Shown here: positions 12,540-24,176 of the stretch, piece after piece
How positions within the stretch are numbered: the stretch's first letter is position 1
Layout of the letters: each line of letters starts with the position of its first letter
Assembly (NCBI GenBank): GCA_037893225.1
Contig: JAZGUH010000562.1
Location: forward strand, 310,001-374,000
DNA length: 64,000 nt
Origin: Hippasteria phrygiana
Lineage: Eukaryota; Echinodermata; Asteroidea; Valvatida; Goniasteridae
Direction: 5' to 3'
Notes under the pieces: model-generated
Database searches by the model: none
What the model was told of the DNA's origin: nothing
The model's input: the letters and a program-made list of their open reading frames with translations, nothing else
Translations under genes and position numbers: made by a program

Positions 12540-12720
12540 CCGCGGTCTTTAATTCGGCGGAGGTGTGAACGCGGAGCTGATTTCACCGGGCCGCGGACCT
12601 CCAACAGACCGCCCGACGTAACGAAGATAATCGGGGTGTTGACAAGCTCTCGGTATCTGCAGTCAGCGGGGTGGAGGGGGAGTTGATACGCTGTCGGCAC
12701 GCACACCCTTCGCCCGGGTA
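12540..12720 (-). other. GC-rich island with overlapping open frames, same strand as MRF
   Basis: Base composition jumps from AT-rich to ~60% GC. The minus strand is open in two frames; one reads RINSPSTPLTADTESLSTPR after a possible acceptor (gtgccgacag). A distant MRF exon or a CpG-rich regulatory element is possible, but nothing diagnostic is seen. Confidence 0.2.
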
Positions 12721-12980
12721 ATTTCTTGTAATAAGGCGGTTGACAAACACGTTTGGAGGCTTCTTATTTGCCAAGATCATACCTACCTTGTCCATCACGC
12801 ACGAAGGAATGAGAAAACATGAATGAAGGTGCACCTTGATTCGTTTTAGGTGCACTAAAAAGCTACCCAATTTCATGCGCAATTGATATACAAAAAAATG
12901 GCACATGATCTTTTTATGATTCAGATCTGCAAATTTCCTCATTGACCGTCATTAGTGCTAAACGTAGCAGGTTTTTGTTG

Positions 12981-13086
12981 CACCGCAAATACCATGATGT
13001 TAAATTAACACCATGCGCATTCATATGGAACCATTCGTTTAAAACATATCACACGGTGTTATCTTAAGACTACAGTTTTCGCAGTG
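12981..13086. mobile_element. Short MITE with TTAACACC inverted ends
   Basis: 106 bp; caccgcaaataccatgatg and ttaacacc at the left are inverted to cggtgttatctt and agttttcgcagtg at the right. Related TTAACACC palindromes occur at 19034-19070 and near 1885. Confidence 0.55.
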
Positions 13087-13252
13087 TATGTATGGAATGG
13101 CACAATTTTTTAGAGTGTTTTATTGGTCTGCAAGAAACACGAGGACACACATAACCACGCCCCTTTTCTTTATTAATGTGACAGTTTAAAAAAATCCTTC
13201 TATACCACATCACCTCCCCTAATACACCTCTCGACTAACTTGTAAAATTCCT

Positions 13253-13352
13253 TTTTCAAAGTGAACAAAGAAAACTGGCAGGAGCATGATTCGAACCTGC
13301 GACCTCCGGAATACAGTAACGACGCTCTACCAACTGAGCTATATTGCCCTAT
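13253..13352 (-). mobile_element. tRNA-derived SINE monomer, left half of a head-to-head pair
   Basis: Minus-strand tRNA-like unit (13277-13350) with A box complement ccaactgagcta and B box complement gattcgaacc; 3' tail complement tttttcaaagtgaacaaag. Confidence 0.75.
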
Positions 13353-13372
13353 CAACTTCATATGACTACTAA

Positions 13373-13575
13373 CTAGCGCCCCGAACAAGGAAAACTGACA
13401 ATATGGGAGACCGCCAACATTATAGGGCAAGATAGCTCAGTTGGTATAGAGCGCCGGTGTACGGTGTTCCGGAGGTCGCAGATTCGAATCCCGCTCCTGG
13501 CAGTTTTCTTTGTTCACATTTATTTAAATTTACCTAGTCAGTTTCTCTTGTGGTTTGTTTGTCGAATTGTAAAAT
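13373..13575 (+). mobile_element. tRNA-derived SINE copy, right half of a head-to-head pair
   Basis: Starts in the linker end (actagcgcccc), then a plus-strand tRNA-like unit at 13426-13502 (TAGCTCAGTTGG, gattcgaatcc), then ttctttgttcac and the linker start. It faces away from the copy at 13253-13352, which makes an imperfect inverted repeat. Confidence 0.75.
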
Positions 13576-15594
13576 TCCTGTGAAAACTCAACTGTAATTG
13601 GCAGTAATTAGTACGAGGTTTGATGAGAAACAATCATCATGGGGTAATAGAGAAATTGGCGCCCTGCGGCCGTTTCCAGTCAGTTGCGTGAACAGAAGTT
13701 GATTTTGGGGTAAGTACCCATCGAACTAAGGAATGCAATAATTATTTTGGTTTGGTAGTTCGAACTTTTTTCCTAGAAAAGGTTCGGCATCGTCACACAG
13801 GGAAATGTTGGCATGCAGTCACACTTATTCACGATTTAGGCCTAATGGATCAAAGAAGACTTTGTTCAGATTGAGGGTCGACGTGAAAGCATACATGCAA
13901 CATTCGTACAAAATTTGTTTTTATTAAAAAAACAAACCAATCAATATTGATATTTTTTGTATGACAGAATTGTCTGTCAGCGAGAAACGACGAGAAACAA
14001 CGAGATGATTCATATGACCAAATCTGATTATTTTGTATCGTTTCGGGTGCTTCAATGCCAAATTTAATTCAGTTATCGTGCTTAATTGTTATGCCTGGAG
14101 TAGCTTCATGCTTACACCTTGCACTTCATTCCTCAAATATTGAACCAGAGTCGAAACCCCATTTTTTCTGGACTGCCATGCCAAGCAGGTCAACAGGCCT
14201 GTCCCATATTCCACTGGGGCCGTTTTAGCTACCTAAGTCAATCGCAATCCTTAGCATGAAGTTCCCAACATCTTGGTGTATCGTTACAATGCTTCCTAAA
14301 ACCTTAGGGCTTTTTTTTACCAGAAAGTGTGACGAACCTAGCCTGCAGTTGCAAACAAAATCACAGTCGCAATACCTAATATCCAATGTACTGAAAGTCA
14401 AGAGAAACTGGAAGCGTTTGACGGTAAGGCTAGAAGGATCTGACACAGACCTTTTCCTGAACGCCGAAAGAAATGTGCATCATGTAAAAAAATATGAAGA
14501 CTGGTATGTTTTGCGGGCGCAAGGCACTGCAGGGAATCCCCACATATTGCGCGCGGCTCAGCGCTGGTATTTTGCTAGCTAACTAGCTTGTCGAATCTCA
14601 TGTGTCAACTCGTACGCCCCATAATAAGACTAGCAGGGGGGACCTGTCTTCAATTCCAAACCCAGGATATTATGTGATGATCAACCAGGCCCACATCAGC
14701 CAGCACTGGTGGCCGAGGCCCGGAGAAGAAAAAAGAAAAACAAACCAAATTCGATTACGCTGAAGGCTTGATGCCAGGGAGAATGCTAGGTCTCAAGTTC
14801 GTACTTGAAGACGGTCGGATCAACCGGGGCGGGTGTACTTTTTTTTATTTTCCGGTGGCCGGAAAGTAAATTCACGACCAGAGGTCAGTTGTACTTTTCC
14901 AGCTGAATCGTGAGTGTACACACGTGGTGGACGATTTTATACTTGCCTCTTATTACAATGACTTGTTACAGTGTGAGTCAGCCTTTATACGCCAATAGAA
15001 AAACGCCCCGAATGAGGTAACCACGATGTCACCACACTACAGATTATCCAAGCCTTCTCATGACTTTTTTGAACGGAAGCCAAATAGCGCAGTTGCTGCG
15101 CGGATTTCTGGTCGCATCTAATAGTAATGCTGGTTAATATTTGAAAATGACGCCGTTCACAACTTGCTTGATCTTTTGAAGTTGGGGTTGCGCTGACCAT
15201 GTTTGACAATTCGGCGACAGGTCGAGCGAGCCGTTCTTGTCACCTGCTTTATTGCATCTATGATGCTTGTATATGCCGCATACATTAATCATTCTTTCTG
15301 GGTAAATCGACGAACTTATCACACTCACAATGTCAAAAGGTGAGCTGAGTTCGCGTATAGACAATCTTTGATCCAAGTAACAGTCATCCTTTATATCGAT
15401 CGATACTTTGGGTACACTGGAAGTGAATTTTATTGTTCAGTGACGGTGCTGTGTCCGTTATTTCTTTTCTGTTGATGAGCAAGTAAATAGCAATTTACAA
15501 CGAGAGCACTTTTCAAAACTCCTGATCGACAAACGAATAAATGAAGAACATGAAGTTAATTTAAACCATGATTACTTGCCTTTCCCGACGCAGT
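13576..15594. other. Gene-free stretch
   Basis: The open frame at 14256-14582 (108 residues) has no recognisable domain. No repeats identified. Confidence 0.55.
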
Positions 15595-15855
15595 ATAGAA
15601 CTATATTAACATGTTAAAATGTTAACATTATTAACACTTTAACACGTTAATAGGATACTAAAAGTGTTAATAACACTTTTAGCATTGCATTTAAACTGAC
15701 ATGTTAAAGTGCTGAAAAACAACAACATTTTAACATGTCAATAAAGTGTTTATGTGTTAATCGTTTGTAACACCTCCTACATACTTGTAGGTGTAAAGTA
15801 CTGATATTAACACGTTTAAGTGTTAAAAAGTGTTATCCCTCATTTTTTACAGTGA
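15595..15855. mobile_element. MITE with TTAACAC-type inverted repeats
   Basis: Dense inverted TTAACA/TGTTAA words (ttaacatgttaaaatgttaa, ctaaaagtgttaataacact) and a terminal attttttacagtgag at the right, a common animal MITE end. The left end is unclear. Confidence 0.5.
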
Positions 15856-17391
15856 GGCTATAATAGCCTTTGTTTCTTGCTGCCCAGTGAGAGACGTGTA
15901 CAGCCATGGACACATGTATCACACATCCTCCTTCCCCTGAATGAAACTCGTTATTCGCAATGATTCTACCACTGAACATGTGGCCTAACTTGACCATGAC
16001 TCCCTCAGGTATAAACTGCATCTTAATTCATTTACGTCAATTCTTCCTTTCCGTAGACTTTATACTTGTCAATTCTTTTTGCAAATGGAACCCTAATAAA
16101 AATCCAATTGCAAAGCCTGTGCATTAGATCGAAGCCACTGTTCACTGATTTTGAAGTCCTGCATTTGAGTCTCCTGTCGTCCCCGAACTCACACCACTCT
16201 CGAATTAGCGAATGAATATCATTTTTTCACAATATGAGTCCAATTTCCCGAGGAAAGAGAGCAGGTAAGCTCACATCTGTCCACCGACCGACCACAGTTC
16301 CGCAAGCACCAGCAAAGCGTGGCAGTGCCCCCGTCGTATTTGATGGGAACTTGGATGACATCCTCTCGTGAGAATTCGTCGGAAATCTCCCAATTTCCCG
16401 GGGCTTTATTGTTTCCGTTGACTAACTAGGATAACCACAACTTACAAGATTGTTCAACAGCCTCCTCTGATCAGCTCCACGAAGGTGCTGCATCCATGAA
16501 ATATGCAAGACATTAGCGATACCTGCTTGTATTTAAAATTGTTAACAAAGTTTTTAAAAGCAATGATAATGAAGGCAAGGCGGTTGTCGGAAACGCAGTA
16601 CAGATTCATTCAGTAGAAACGCAGCGCGTTTCGCTTGGTATATGTCACCGTCGTCCGTTTCCTTTACGCAGGGGTCTATATTTTCAGGGTCTTACAAAAA
16701 TATCATATTAATCATAATTACTACATTAACCGAAACCACCACCTCGGGGATCTTTCAGTTTGTTTTCCAACGAAATCAACCCCATTCGCCCCTTTAATTT
16801 GAAATGAATTAGGGTTTTAATCCAGTTTCGGGACACAACACTCCCCCGCGGTGGTGCGCCGTGTGGGGGCGGGCTTGCGAACTTGAACTCTGACCCAACC
16901 CAACACAGTTCCGATTTGTTTTTCATCTGGGGTTCGTATCAAGCTTAAATATAGGCCTAGCTTGAGAAGCATGTGATGCAATCAAGGTGAATATGCATTT
17001 GTACATTTCGCTACCTTCAAGGAAATCAGACCATATCACTATGTCCTCTATATATGAAATTCACATCAATTAAATTTAACAATATTTTCTTGCCCGTGTG
17101 TGGTTATCAAAAGTGAAGTTTTTAAAGAACGTCCAGCGATCGTAGGGCGGTATTCACAAAGCTAAAACTTAGTAGAACACTTGACTTACACTTAAACCCC
17201 CAGGGAAGCTCTTATAAACTGCGCAGCCTACTCACGAAATGTCTAAGCACTTAACTTACCAAAGTGGCCTTGGAGAAAATATTATTATAATATTATACAA
17301 AAATCAGTTAGTTACAACGTTTGGTGGATAACTGATACTTTTACACTGTCGTTTATTCATTTTCACTGTTAAAATGTAATGATTAAAGGAA
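15856..17391. other. Gene-free stretch
   Basis: At 17144-17170 gtagggcggtattcacaaag resembles one end of a Harbinger-type MITE, but no partner end was found. Confidence 0.55.
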
Positions 17392-17779
17392 GTATACAAC
17401 ATTTGCATTTGCTGCAATTTTCAGAAATGAATGCATTTGGGGGTTAGTATTTTATAGTAATACTGTAACACAAACTTCAATAGTTTGGTGTGCATAGATG
17501 CTGGGAAAACAAAGAGAAAAAATTGCTGTTCTATAGTAGTCTGGTTGCCTGACCATACTTCAGACAAAACGGTGCAATTTATAGACGTCATGGAATTATC
17601 AGGTCGGGAAATTAGACTATTTCCAACGATGGTCAGCTGGAAATTGATACAAGAATTCCACAATTTCCACTTTTCTTGAAAATGACAGCACACCAGGTAC
17701 CATGATCACAGTCAAGTAAGGTATTTCATATAATAACTCAGTAGTTTTGTCTTTCGATGTTTGCAAATGTTGTATATTA
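17392..17779 (+). mobile_element. GTAGTATACAAC-ended MITE, copy 2
   Basis: gtatacaacatttgc at the left, gcaaatgttgtatatta at the right. The body has ttatcaggtcgggaaattag and acaccaggtaccatgatcac. No coding potential. Confidence 0.75.
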
Positions 17780-18204
17780 CTTTTAAAAGATGGGATGGGG
17801 ACGATTAGAAACATTTCGAGTCTGTGTACAAGGTCAAAGTTAAAGGTCAAGGTTTAACAAATAAGGTGACGTGAGTGTGACACAGATGAATGGTATATAA
17901 CCGGAAGTACCGGTAATCCTGACAAAAAAACTACTGGTTGAGTTGGAAGAGTCTGCATAATGTCCCAGGGATATTAAACCCCTATACCACTCAATCACTT
18001 GATGCATTAATTTATGACGATGTCATCAATCATGAAAAATTAATTTCCGATTCTTTGCCATCTGCTGGAATCTTCTGACATTTCCACGCTCTGCATATGC
18101 TTCAAAAAGAAACCAGAACACGTTGCCTTGGAGGCGTCCAATTGGACTAAACAAACTTTCGTCCTGAAATTGCTGTGGTTAAAAAAGATCATTCGAAAAT
18201 GATA

Positions 18205-18549
18205 CTCTCTTAATGTAAATGAATATATAATAATAATGTAAAAGAGCGAAAAACTCACTCTCTAAAAGAGTGAATCACTTATTAAATCACTCCAAAAGAG
18301 TGAATCTCTTATTAAAAAAAACCACTCCAAAAGAGTCAAATTTCCACTCTTTCGAGGAGCCATATAAGGGACCAGTCTAAAAAGAATGGTCCCTTATACG
18401 GCTCCTCGAAATAGTGGAATTCTTTTCTTTTTTTTAGTGGTTTTTACTCTTTTGGAGTGGTTTTTATAAGAGATTCACTCTTTTGGAGTGGTTTGATAAA
18501 GGATTCACTCCTTTGGAGAGTGAGTTTTCACTCCTTTACATTAAGAGAG
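18205..18549. mobile_element. 345-bp palindromic MITE built of ACTCTTTTGGAGTG units
   Basis: Ends CTCTCTTAATGTAAA / TTTACATTAAGAGAG flanked by TA on each side. The arms hold several CACTCCAAAAGAGTGAAT units, each itself a hairpin. The centre is gaggagccatataagggacc with its inverted partner tggtcccttatacggctcc. Confidence 0.7.
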
Positions 18550-21500
18550 TAATGTACACGACAATCCCTTGAAAATGCGCCTTTTGTCTGAAAAGTATTG
18601 ACGGAAAACATTTCGGGAACGCCAGTTTGGTTCGGAAAAGTCAGACCGTTAGAGAATTTAGAGTCGTGCCCTTGGTCTAAAGCGCTCTGGCTGCGTACAG
18701 GCTGCACTGTGTGCGGCGCCAGACTAAATGTCCGGATGCCAATGCTTCGTTTTCACATTTCTCCGTAAATATTACACATTACGGTAGAATTTTTACACAC
18801 AGACCTTGGAAATAGGTTGGGTTACCAACCAAAGAGATGAAACGTGGAGGATTAAGGGTCAATATGTGCCTTTAAAGGGAAAACAACAAACACTACATCG
18901 ACAACCAAATGACAACGTAACAACAATTAAGCAAACAACTATAAGACAAGAAAGCGAAGCGAGAACCAACACTGCTAAATCCGTGGTACAGGTACCATAT
19001 GTTTTCCTTCTTCCATGGTTCAATACTGGTATACCACGTGGTGTTAATTTAACACCACAGTGTTGTCACTGAAGATTCAACACAGGAGTGTACAACATTG
19101 TACCTCGTTTGCAAAGCAAATGCTCGCCTACCATATTGACCAAAAGCTCGTAACCTCTAGATAATTAGAAATGATATTGTATTATAATAAGGTTCAAGTC
19201 TACGTTTACAACCAGGCTATGTGTAAATCCAAATCTAATAACAATTGACAAGAAAAACTTGCACAAGACCAACACTTGGACATTTTCACTGTACTTACAT
19301 GTACTTGAACAGCAACGTAGGCCTATAGGTTTCAAATTGTCTTTGTTGTTTCAAAATTAATCACCCAAAGCGATTCAGCTATAACAATTGGTATCTTTAT
19401 TAATATTCTGGGTTAAATCTGTTGATGCGATGGCTGATGTATTGCAACTTAAAATTATTTTAAAAATTGTGAGAGACTACAACATTCCTGAAGAGAAGCA
19501 GAATCACCTCTCTTCATAATTTTCTTTGACAGAACTTGCCCCAAATACGACCGGTTGACAGCACGTTTCAAGAGTGGTTGTTTGTTTCGGTACAATAGTC
19601 GTATTTAACTGTATCGAATTCCTAATTCTATTACCAGCGATCCGGAATAGCTCGGGTCGAAAATCATTACCAGAATTTGCGGTTCCTGGTTATAGAAGAG
19701 AAACACAATTTGGGAAATCTATGGATTTAAGATGGGAGCCGTAAAAGATTTATTCGGAAATCGCAGCAGATTTATCGCAGCTTTGTGTACAAACTATAGA
19801 TCTCCCAGCGGGATAGCGTTCCACAAGGCCCCGGTTAACTGCTTCAGATGACGTTCAAAAAGGGAAAACTCTCTGTGAACTCTGGCGAGATGTCGTCTTT
19901 TGTTGGTGTATTTTCGGGGGCATTTCCTGGGAGATTTGGCTGTGGCGCGTCCTGCGTTGCGCTGCGAGCACGGGGGCTGAGTAGTTTAGCAGACCGCGGT
20001 GCTAACGACTGGGGCGCCATCAGGACCAAGCCTTGCCGGGCCTGGCAAACGACCCCGTGCGCCAGGTTGGGCCATTATTCCGCAATTTGCGAGCCATCAG
20101 ACAGCTCCCGGAATCGGGCTCATACCTCATTTCGCACTCGCACGCCGTATTTCATAAACAGTCATGTTTTCGTTTGTTAATGCAGGTACAGTGTATGGCT
20201 CCCCATTTTTGGGTTGACATGGTGGGTGGGTGAATGAAACGGTTGTGTAGTAACCTGGTTCTGTTTCTCCAGTAAGCATTTTTTTTAAGACCGCTGCCAT
20301 TCTATTTCACAACAGGAGAAAATTTGCAGTAACCATGTCGTGTGTATAGATGTAAAGTTAAGAACCTTGGTCAAGATCAGAAAGCTGCGATTCTTTTGAG
20401 CATACTTTCAAAGTGCATAATGTATTAAACATGATTAGGTGAAATCTTTCAAATCATAACTTGTTCCTGTTGCCTGCCATATATAAGAACAACACATAAG
20501 CTAAATGTCCGGAATGTTGGGAGGTGAACTTTACCGTGACCCTCTATATAGGCCTACTTTCCTTGGTTAACCGCTATGCCTGTATTGTACCCAATGCCCT
20601 GCAAAATGGGAACTTATTGAATTATAATATGCTTTGAATGGTTTTGTATTCATTCTGAAGTGAGGAATTATGATTGCAAGCGGCGGGAAATGTCTGACTT
20701 TCTTTGAAGGTGCAAATTCGTCCATTAATTTTCGCGTCTCCCGTTTGACGATAACATACTTCTTGGAGATTGGTGACTCACATAGCCCGCATTCTGGCTT
20801 CAGCACACACCGCGAGCCAGGCAGACATGTTTAATACGACGTCGTATATCTCTACCTAAATCGGGCGCCAGGCCTGCACCGTGGAGACCGAAGACATCCA
20901 GCCAGCTATTCCGCCGTGCGAAGGTCTGTCCCCGCCGATAATTGTCTAATTTAGCGGCCCGGCTCGCGGACGGGAACGCGGGAGCCACGCTGGAAGAATT
21001 ATTCGTCGCTCGGGAGTAGTTGGGTTATATGGGGCCCGAAGACCGTGCAGCAAGGAAACTTTTTTTATGGCCCGGTGATCGTTATCCCGTGCCCGACAAA
21101 AATCCGACATAACGCGGTGGGAAAATGCAAAGCTGTGCTCGGAGGAATGAATATTTGTACCAAGGAAGCCAAACTATGTCATCCAGGGCCCTTGAACCAC
21201 AGACCATAAGCCTTCTTTTAACCACGGGACCGTTTTTCAAATTGCCCGTGATTTAATCACACAAACAAGAGTCATCATCCAATATCAATATCAATATCAA
21301 TGCATACATCCCAATCTCGTAAATGTATAGGGCATTATGTTTTTTGCAAGGCACCGGGCGTTAATGTTATACATAATTTCACTGATCAAACATTTTCTCA
21401 GTGTAATTGTAATCGGAGCTTCTGTTGGCAGTATAGATCTTTGAGTTGGGTCTATTTGTCAATTATGACATTTGGCTTTTAAAACCCAAAGTCATGTGCA

Positions 21501-24015
21501 TTTAAACAAACAGTGATCACAGAAAAAGAAACACGTGATATAGAGATTTGTACTATCTGCACTGCTTATTATTATAATGTAAACTAATTCTGTACAAAGT
21601 AACACCAATTACATCCTCCAACGGGGATTCAAGTAAGGTTCTTGTCCAGCGTCTGAAGTTGAGGAAAGGAAAGCCTGATTATACATGTTAAGCCCGAAAT
21701 TAGCCCCACAATCTTTTTTCATAAAAAGCCTGAAGTCACCTAGGCTTTTGCCAGAAGACTGATATCCCTCCTCAAGCTTTCCTGAAAACACCCAAAGTCT
21801 TTCCTGCGTCCCTGGTATAGGTCCAACCTCATACTGTGACACTTGAATCGGTAACCTCCGACCACTGTTTTTCAAGAATGAGATAATTCCGTTCTATTAC
21901 ATATCTACCTCCACACAGCTTGCACGGATTATGAACAAATATTAGTCAAAATTATGTTTTCCACATTTCCGAATGTGGTTCCATTACGAGTAATCAAAAC
22001 ATATCCGGCGAAGAAAAATCAAATCTGGTCGATCCAGAAGCCTCACGCTGAACTCCAATCGATCTCCCATAAAAATGCCTGACAAACAACCACACGGCGG
22101 TCCGCTGCGCGAATTTCCTTACGGAGATCTTGAGATCACCTTGAGTGATCCAATCACTGGGGGATGAGGACCCATTCTGGGACCCAATAAATGAGAGAAA
22201 AGTGAAAGATTCCTGGTTGGTTGAGTTTTTTTTCCCGGGCCCCGTGAGCATGGCCTTAGCGGCGGTGGTCGGGGCAGGTCGCTGCGGGACGGCCCCCGCG
22301 GCGTGTTGTTGCGCTGCACGCTCTTGTCGTGGGCGTGCGGGATATTCTGCTGTGGTTTTTTTTTTCACCGCTTCCAATTTACCGTGCGATATTATTCCAC
22401 CGTGTCGGATCGCTATCCCAAAGCCGACCAGAAACAACATGTTTTGGGTTGAGTATGAGTTGATCTTGTAAGCCAATACTGGAAGCTGTGTGGTAACAAA
22501 ATGACCCAAAGGGAAAATACTTTGAGATTTTGGCTTATATGTTGCTTGATATTTCAAACTGCAATGAGTTCTGAAACAACCTCAGAATATCAGATCAATT
22601 ATTGATATTGCTACTGTCGTAAACAATTTAACAACGAATCAATGAAAACAAAAAAAAGCCTGGAAAAAGCGTATTAATTAAACAGTATGGGAATGTTTTT
22701 AATTCATGCTTTCAAACAATGACATTGACTATTTCTGTTTAAAATGCATCATACATACTAATTTTTTTTTATAGAATTGGCGCCAAAAGGAGTTAATTTT
22801 GATCACTCTCATTATGACAATTAACAACAAAAATCACAGAGGGAGAAAAGTCAAATCTTAATATTAAGAATATAATACCGGCCGTTCACGCAATTCACTG
22901 TAAATTGAACGTTAGCTTCTGGTAACGAAGAAACCTATTACGTATGCTAATAGCCTTTTTCTCTCTATTTTTCCAAGAGTGTGTTTGTTATAAATATAAG
23001 CTTTAAAAACCAGAGAAACAAAAATAGCTTTGATACGCAAACTCAGAGAATCCACAAGCAACGTTCACTGTGCTGTACAGGCCGCGCCTACAGAGGGACA
23101 GTACATTGCCAGAGAAAAGCATGATATTGTGGGGATGTTTTAATCATGATAACCGATTGGACGTGAGAATGGCAGGCATGTGGGCCTGTCAGTCATAATC
23201 ACACTTATTGTTCGTTATCGGTCGGCTGCATGAATGGGGAAAACACATTGAAATACCACTGGTAGTTTAAATCAGCTGTTTGGACTCGGCAATATTATAT
23301 ACCGTGCGTAATATTTTGCTTGTCGTGTGACATTACCTGTTCACAATTTTGTAAAAGTTCTTCGCAGAACGTGGTATTTAGTTTAAATAGAATGATAGTC
23401 AAATGTGGAAATATTTTAGACTTTTAGACTCCACCATGAAACTTTGTGGACTGTCCCTCCCCTAACTCCTCACGCAAATTCCGTGCGTTTTTATATTAAC
23501 AGGCAATCCACAATTATCGTTTCGTTTCCATGGATTTCAAACACATTTATTCATTCATTTTATTGCAGAAATTGTCCGGTTTTGCGAGTGATATCCGATG
23601 TCACCAGTCTAGCCCACGGCCACTTCGGTGTTCGGAATTAAAATGACATGCGGTCCGGTTAACTGTAGTTTCCTTGCTGGAAGGGGTGTACTGGCTCTAC
23701 GAGACTTCCTTATACTTCAGGTGTTTTGTTTCCACGAGAAATCCCCAAAGACGGTTCCATTAACAGCCACCTCGGGCTATGTACAAATGCACTCGTTCGT
23801 AATGCTACCGTAAAGGCAATAGGCCTATTTCCTGTCAAAACTCCTTGGAGTGCATTGTGTCTAGATTTCAGTCAATTACTACTTTATAGGCCTAGGCATA
23901 GCAATCGCGCCCTTTTTCTATTGGAACTTGACAACAAGTTGATTTTTTATTATGAATTAGATCCAACACGTTCATTTATAAATATAATATAAATAATATT
24001 TATATTGTTTTAATA
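18550..24015. other. Gene-free stretch with GC-rich islands
   Basis: GC-rich islands at 19880-20110, 20800-21080 and 22080-22340 stand out from AT-rich surroundings. They carry open frames on both strands, the longest 187 codons on the minus strand (21994-22557) without an ATG near its start. No domain recognised. They may be exons of an unseen gene or CpG islands. Confidence 0.5.
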
Positions 24016-24172
24016 GACAACTTCGCAAATACCGCCTGGTTGAGACGTCACAATGGTAAAAAGGCATTGTGGGAAGGAAAAGCAGTCTCATTCTTTCCCA
24101 CAATCCATTTAACCATTGTGACGTAGGCCTACGTCTCAACCCCCAGGCGGTATTTATATTTGCGAAGAAGTC
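24016..24172. mobile_element. 157-bp TA-flanked palindromic MITE
   Basis: Left arm acttcgcaaataccgcctgg and ttgagacgtcacaatgg; the right arm is its inverse with an 8-bp gtaggcct insertion (accattgtgacgtaggccta). Flanked by TA (24014-24015, 24173-24174), as for Tc1/mariner derivatives. Confidence 0.7.
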
Positions 24173-24176
24173 TATG

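Noticed and set aside
21994..22557. 187-codon minus-strand frame as a gene
   Set aside because: No ATG near its start, no domain, overlapping plus-strand frames of similar length and no credible splice context. Listed only as unexplained GC-rich sequence.
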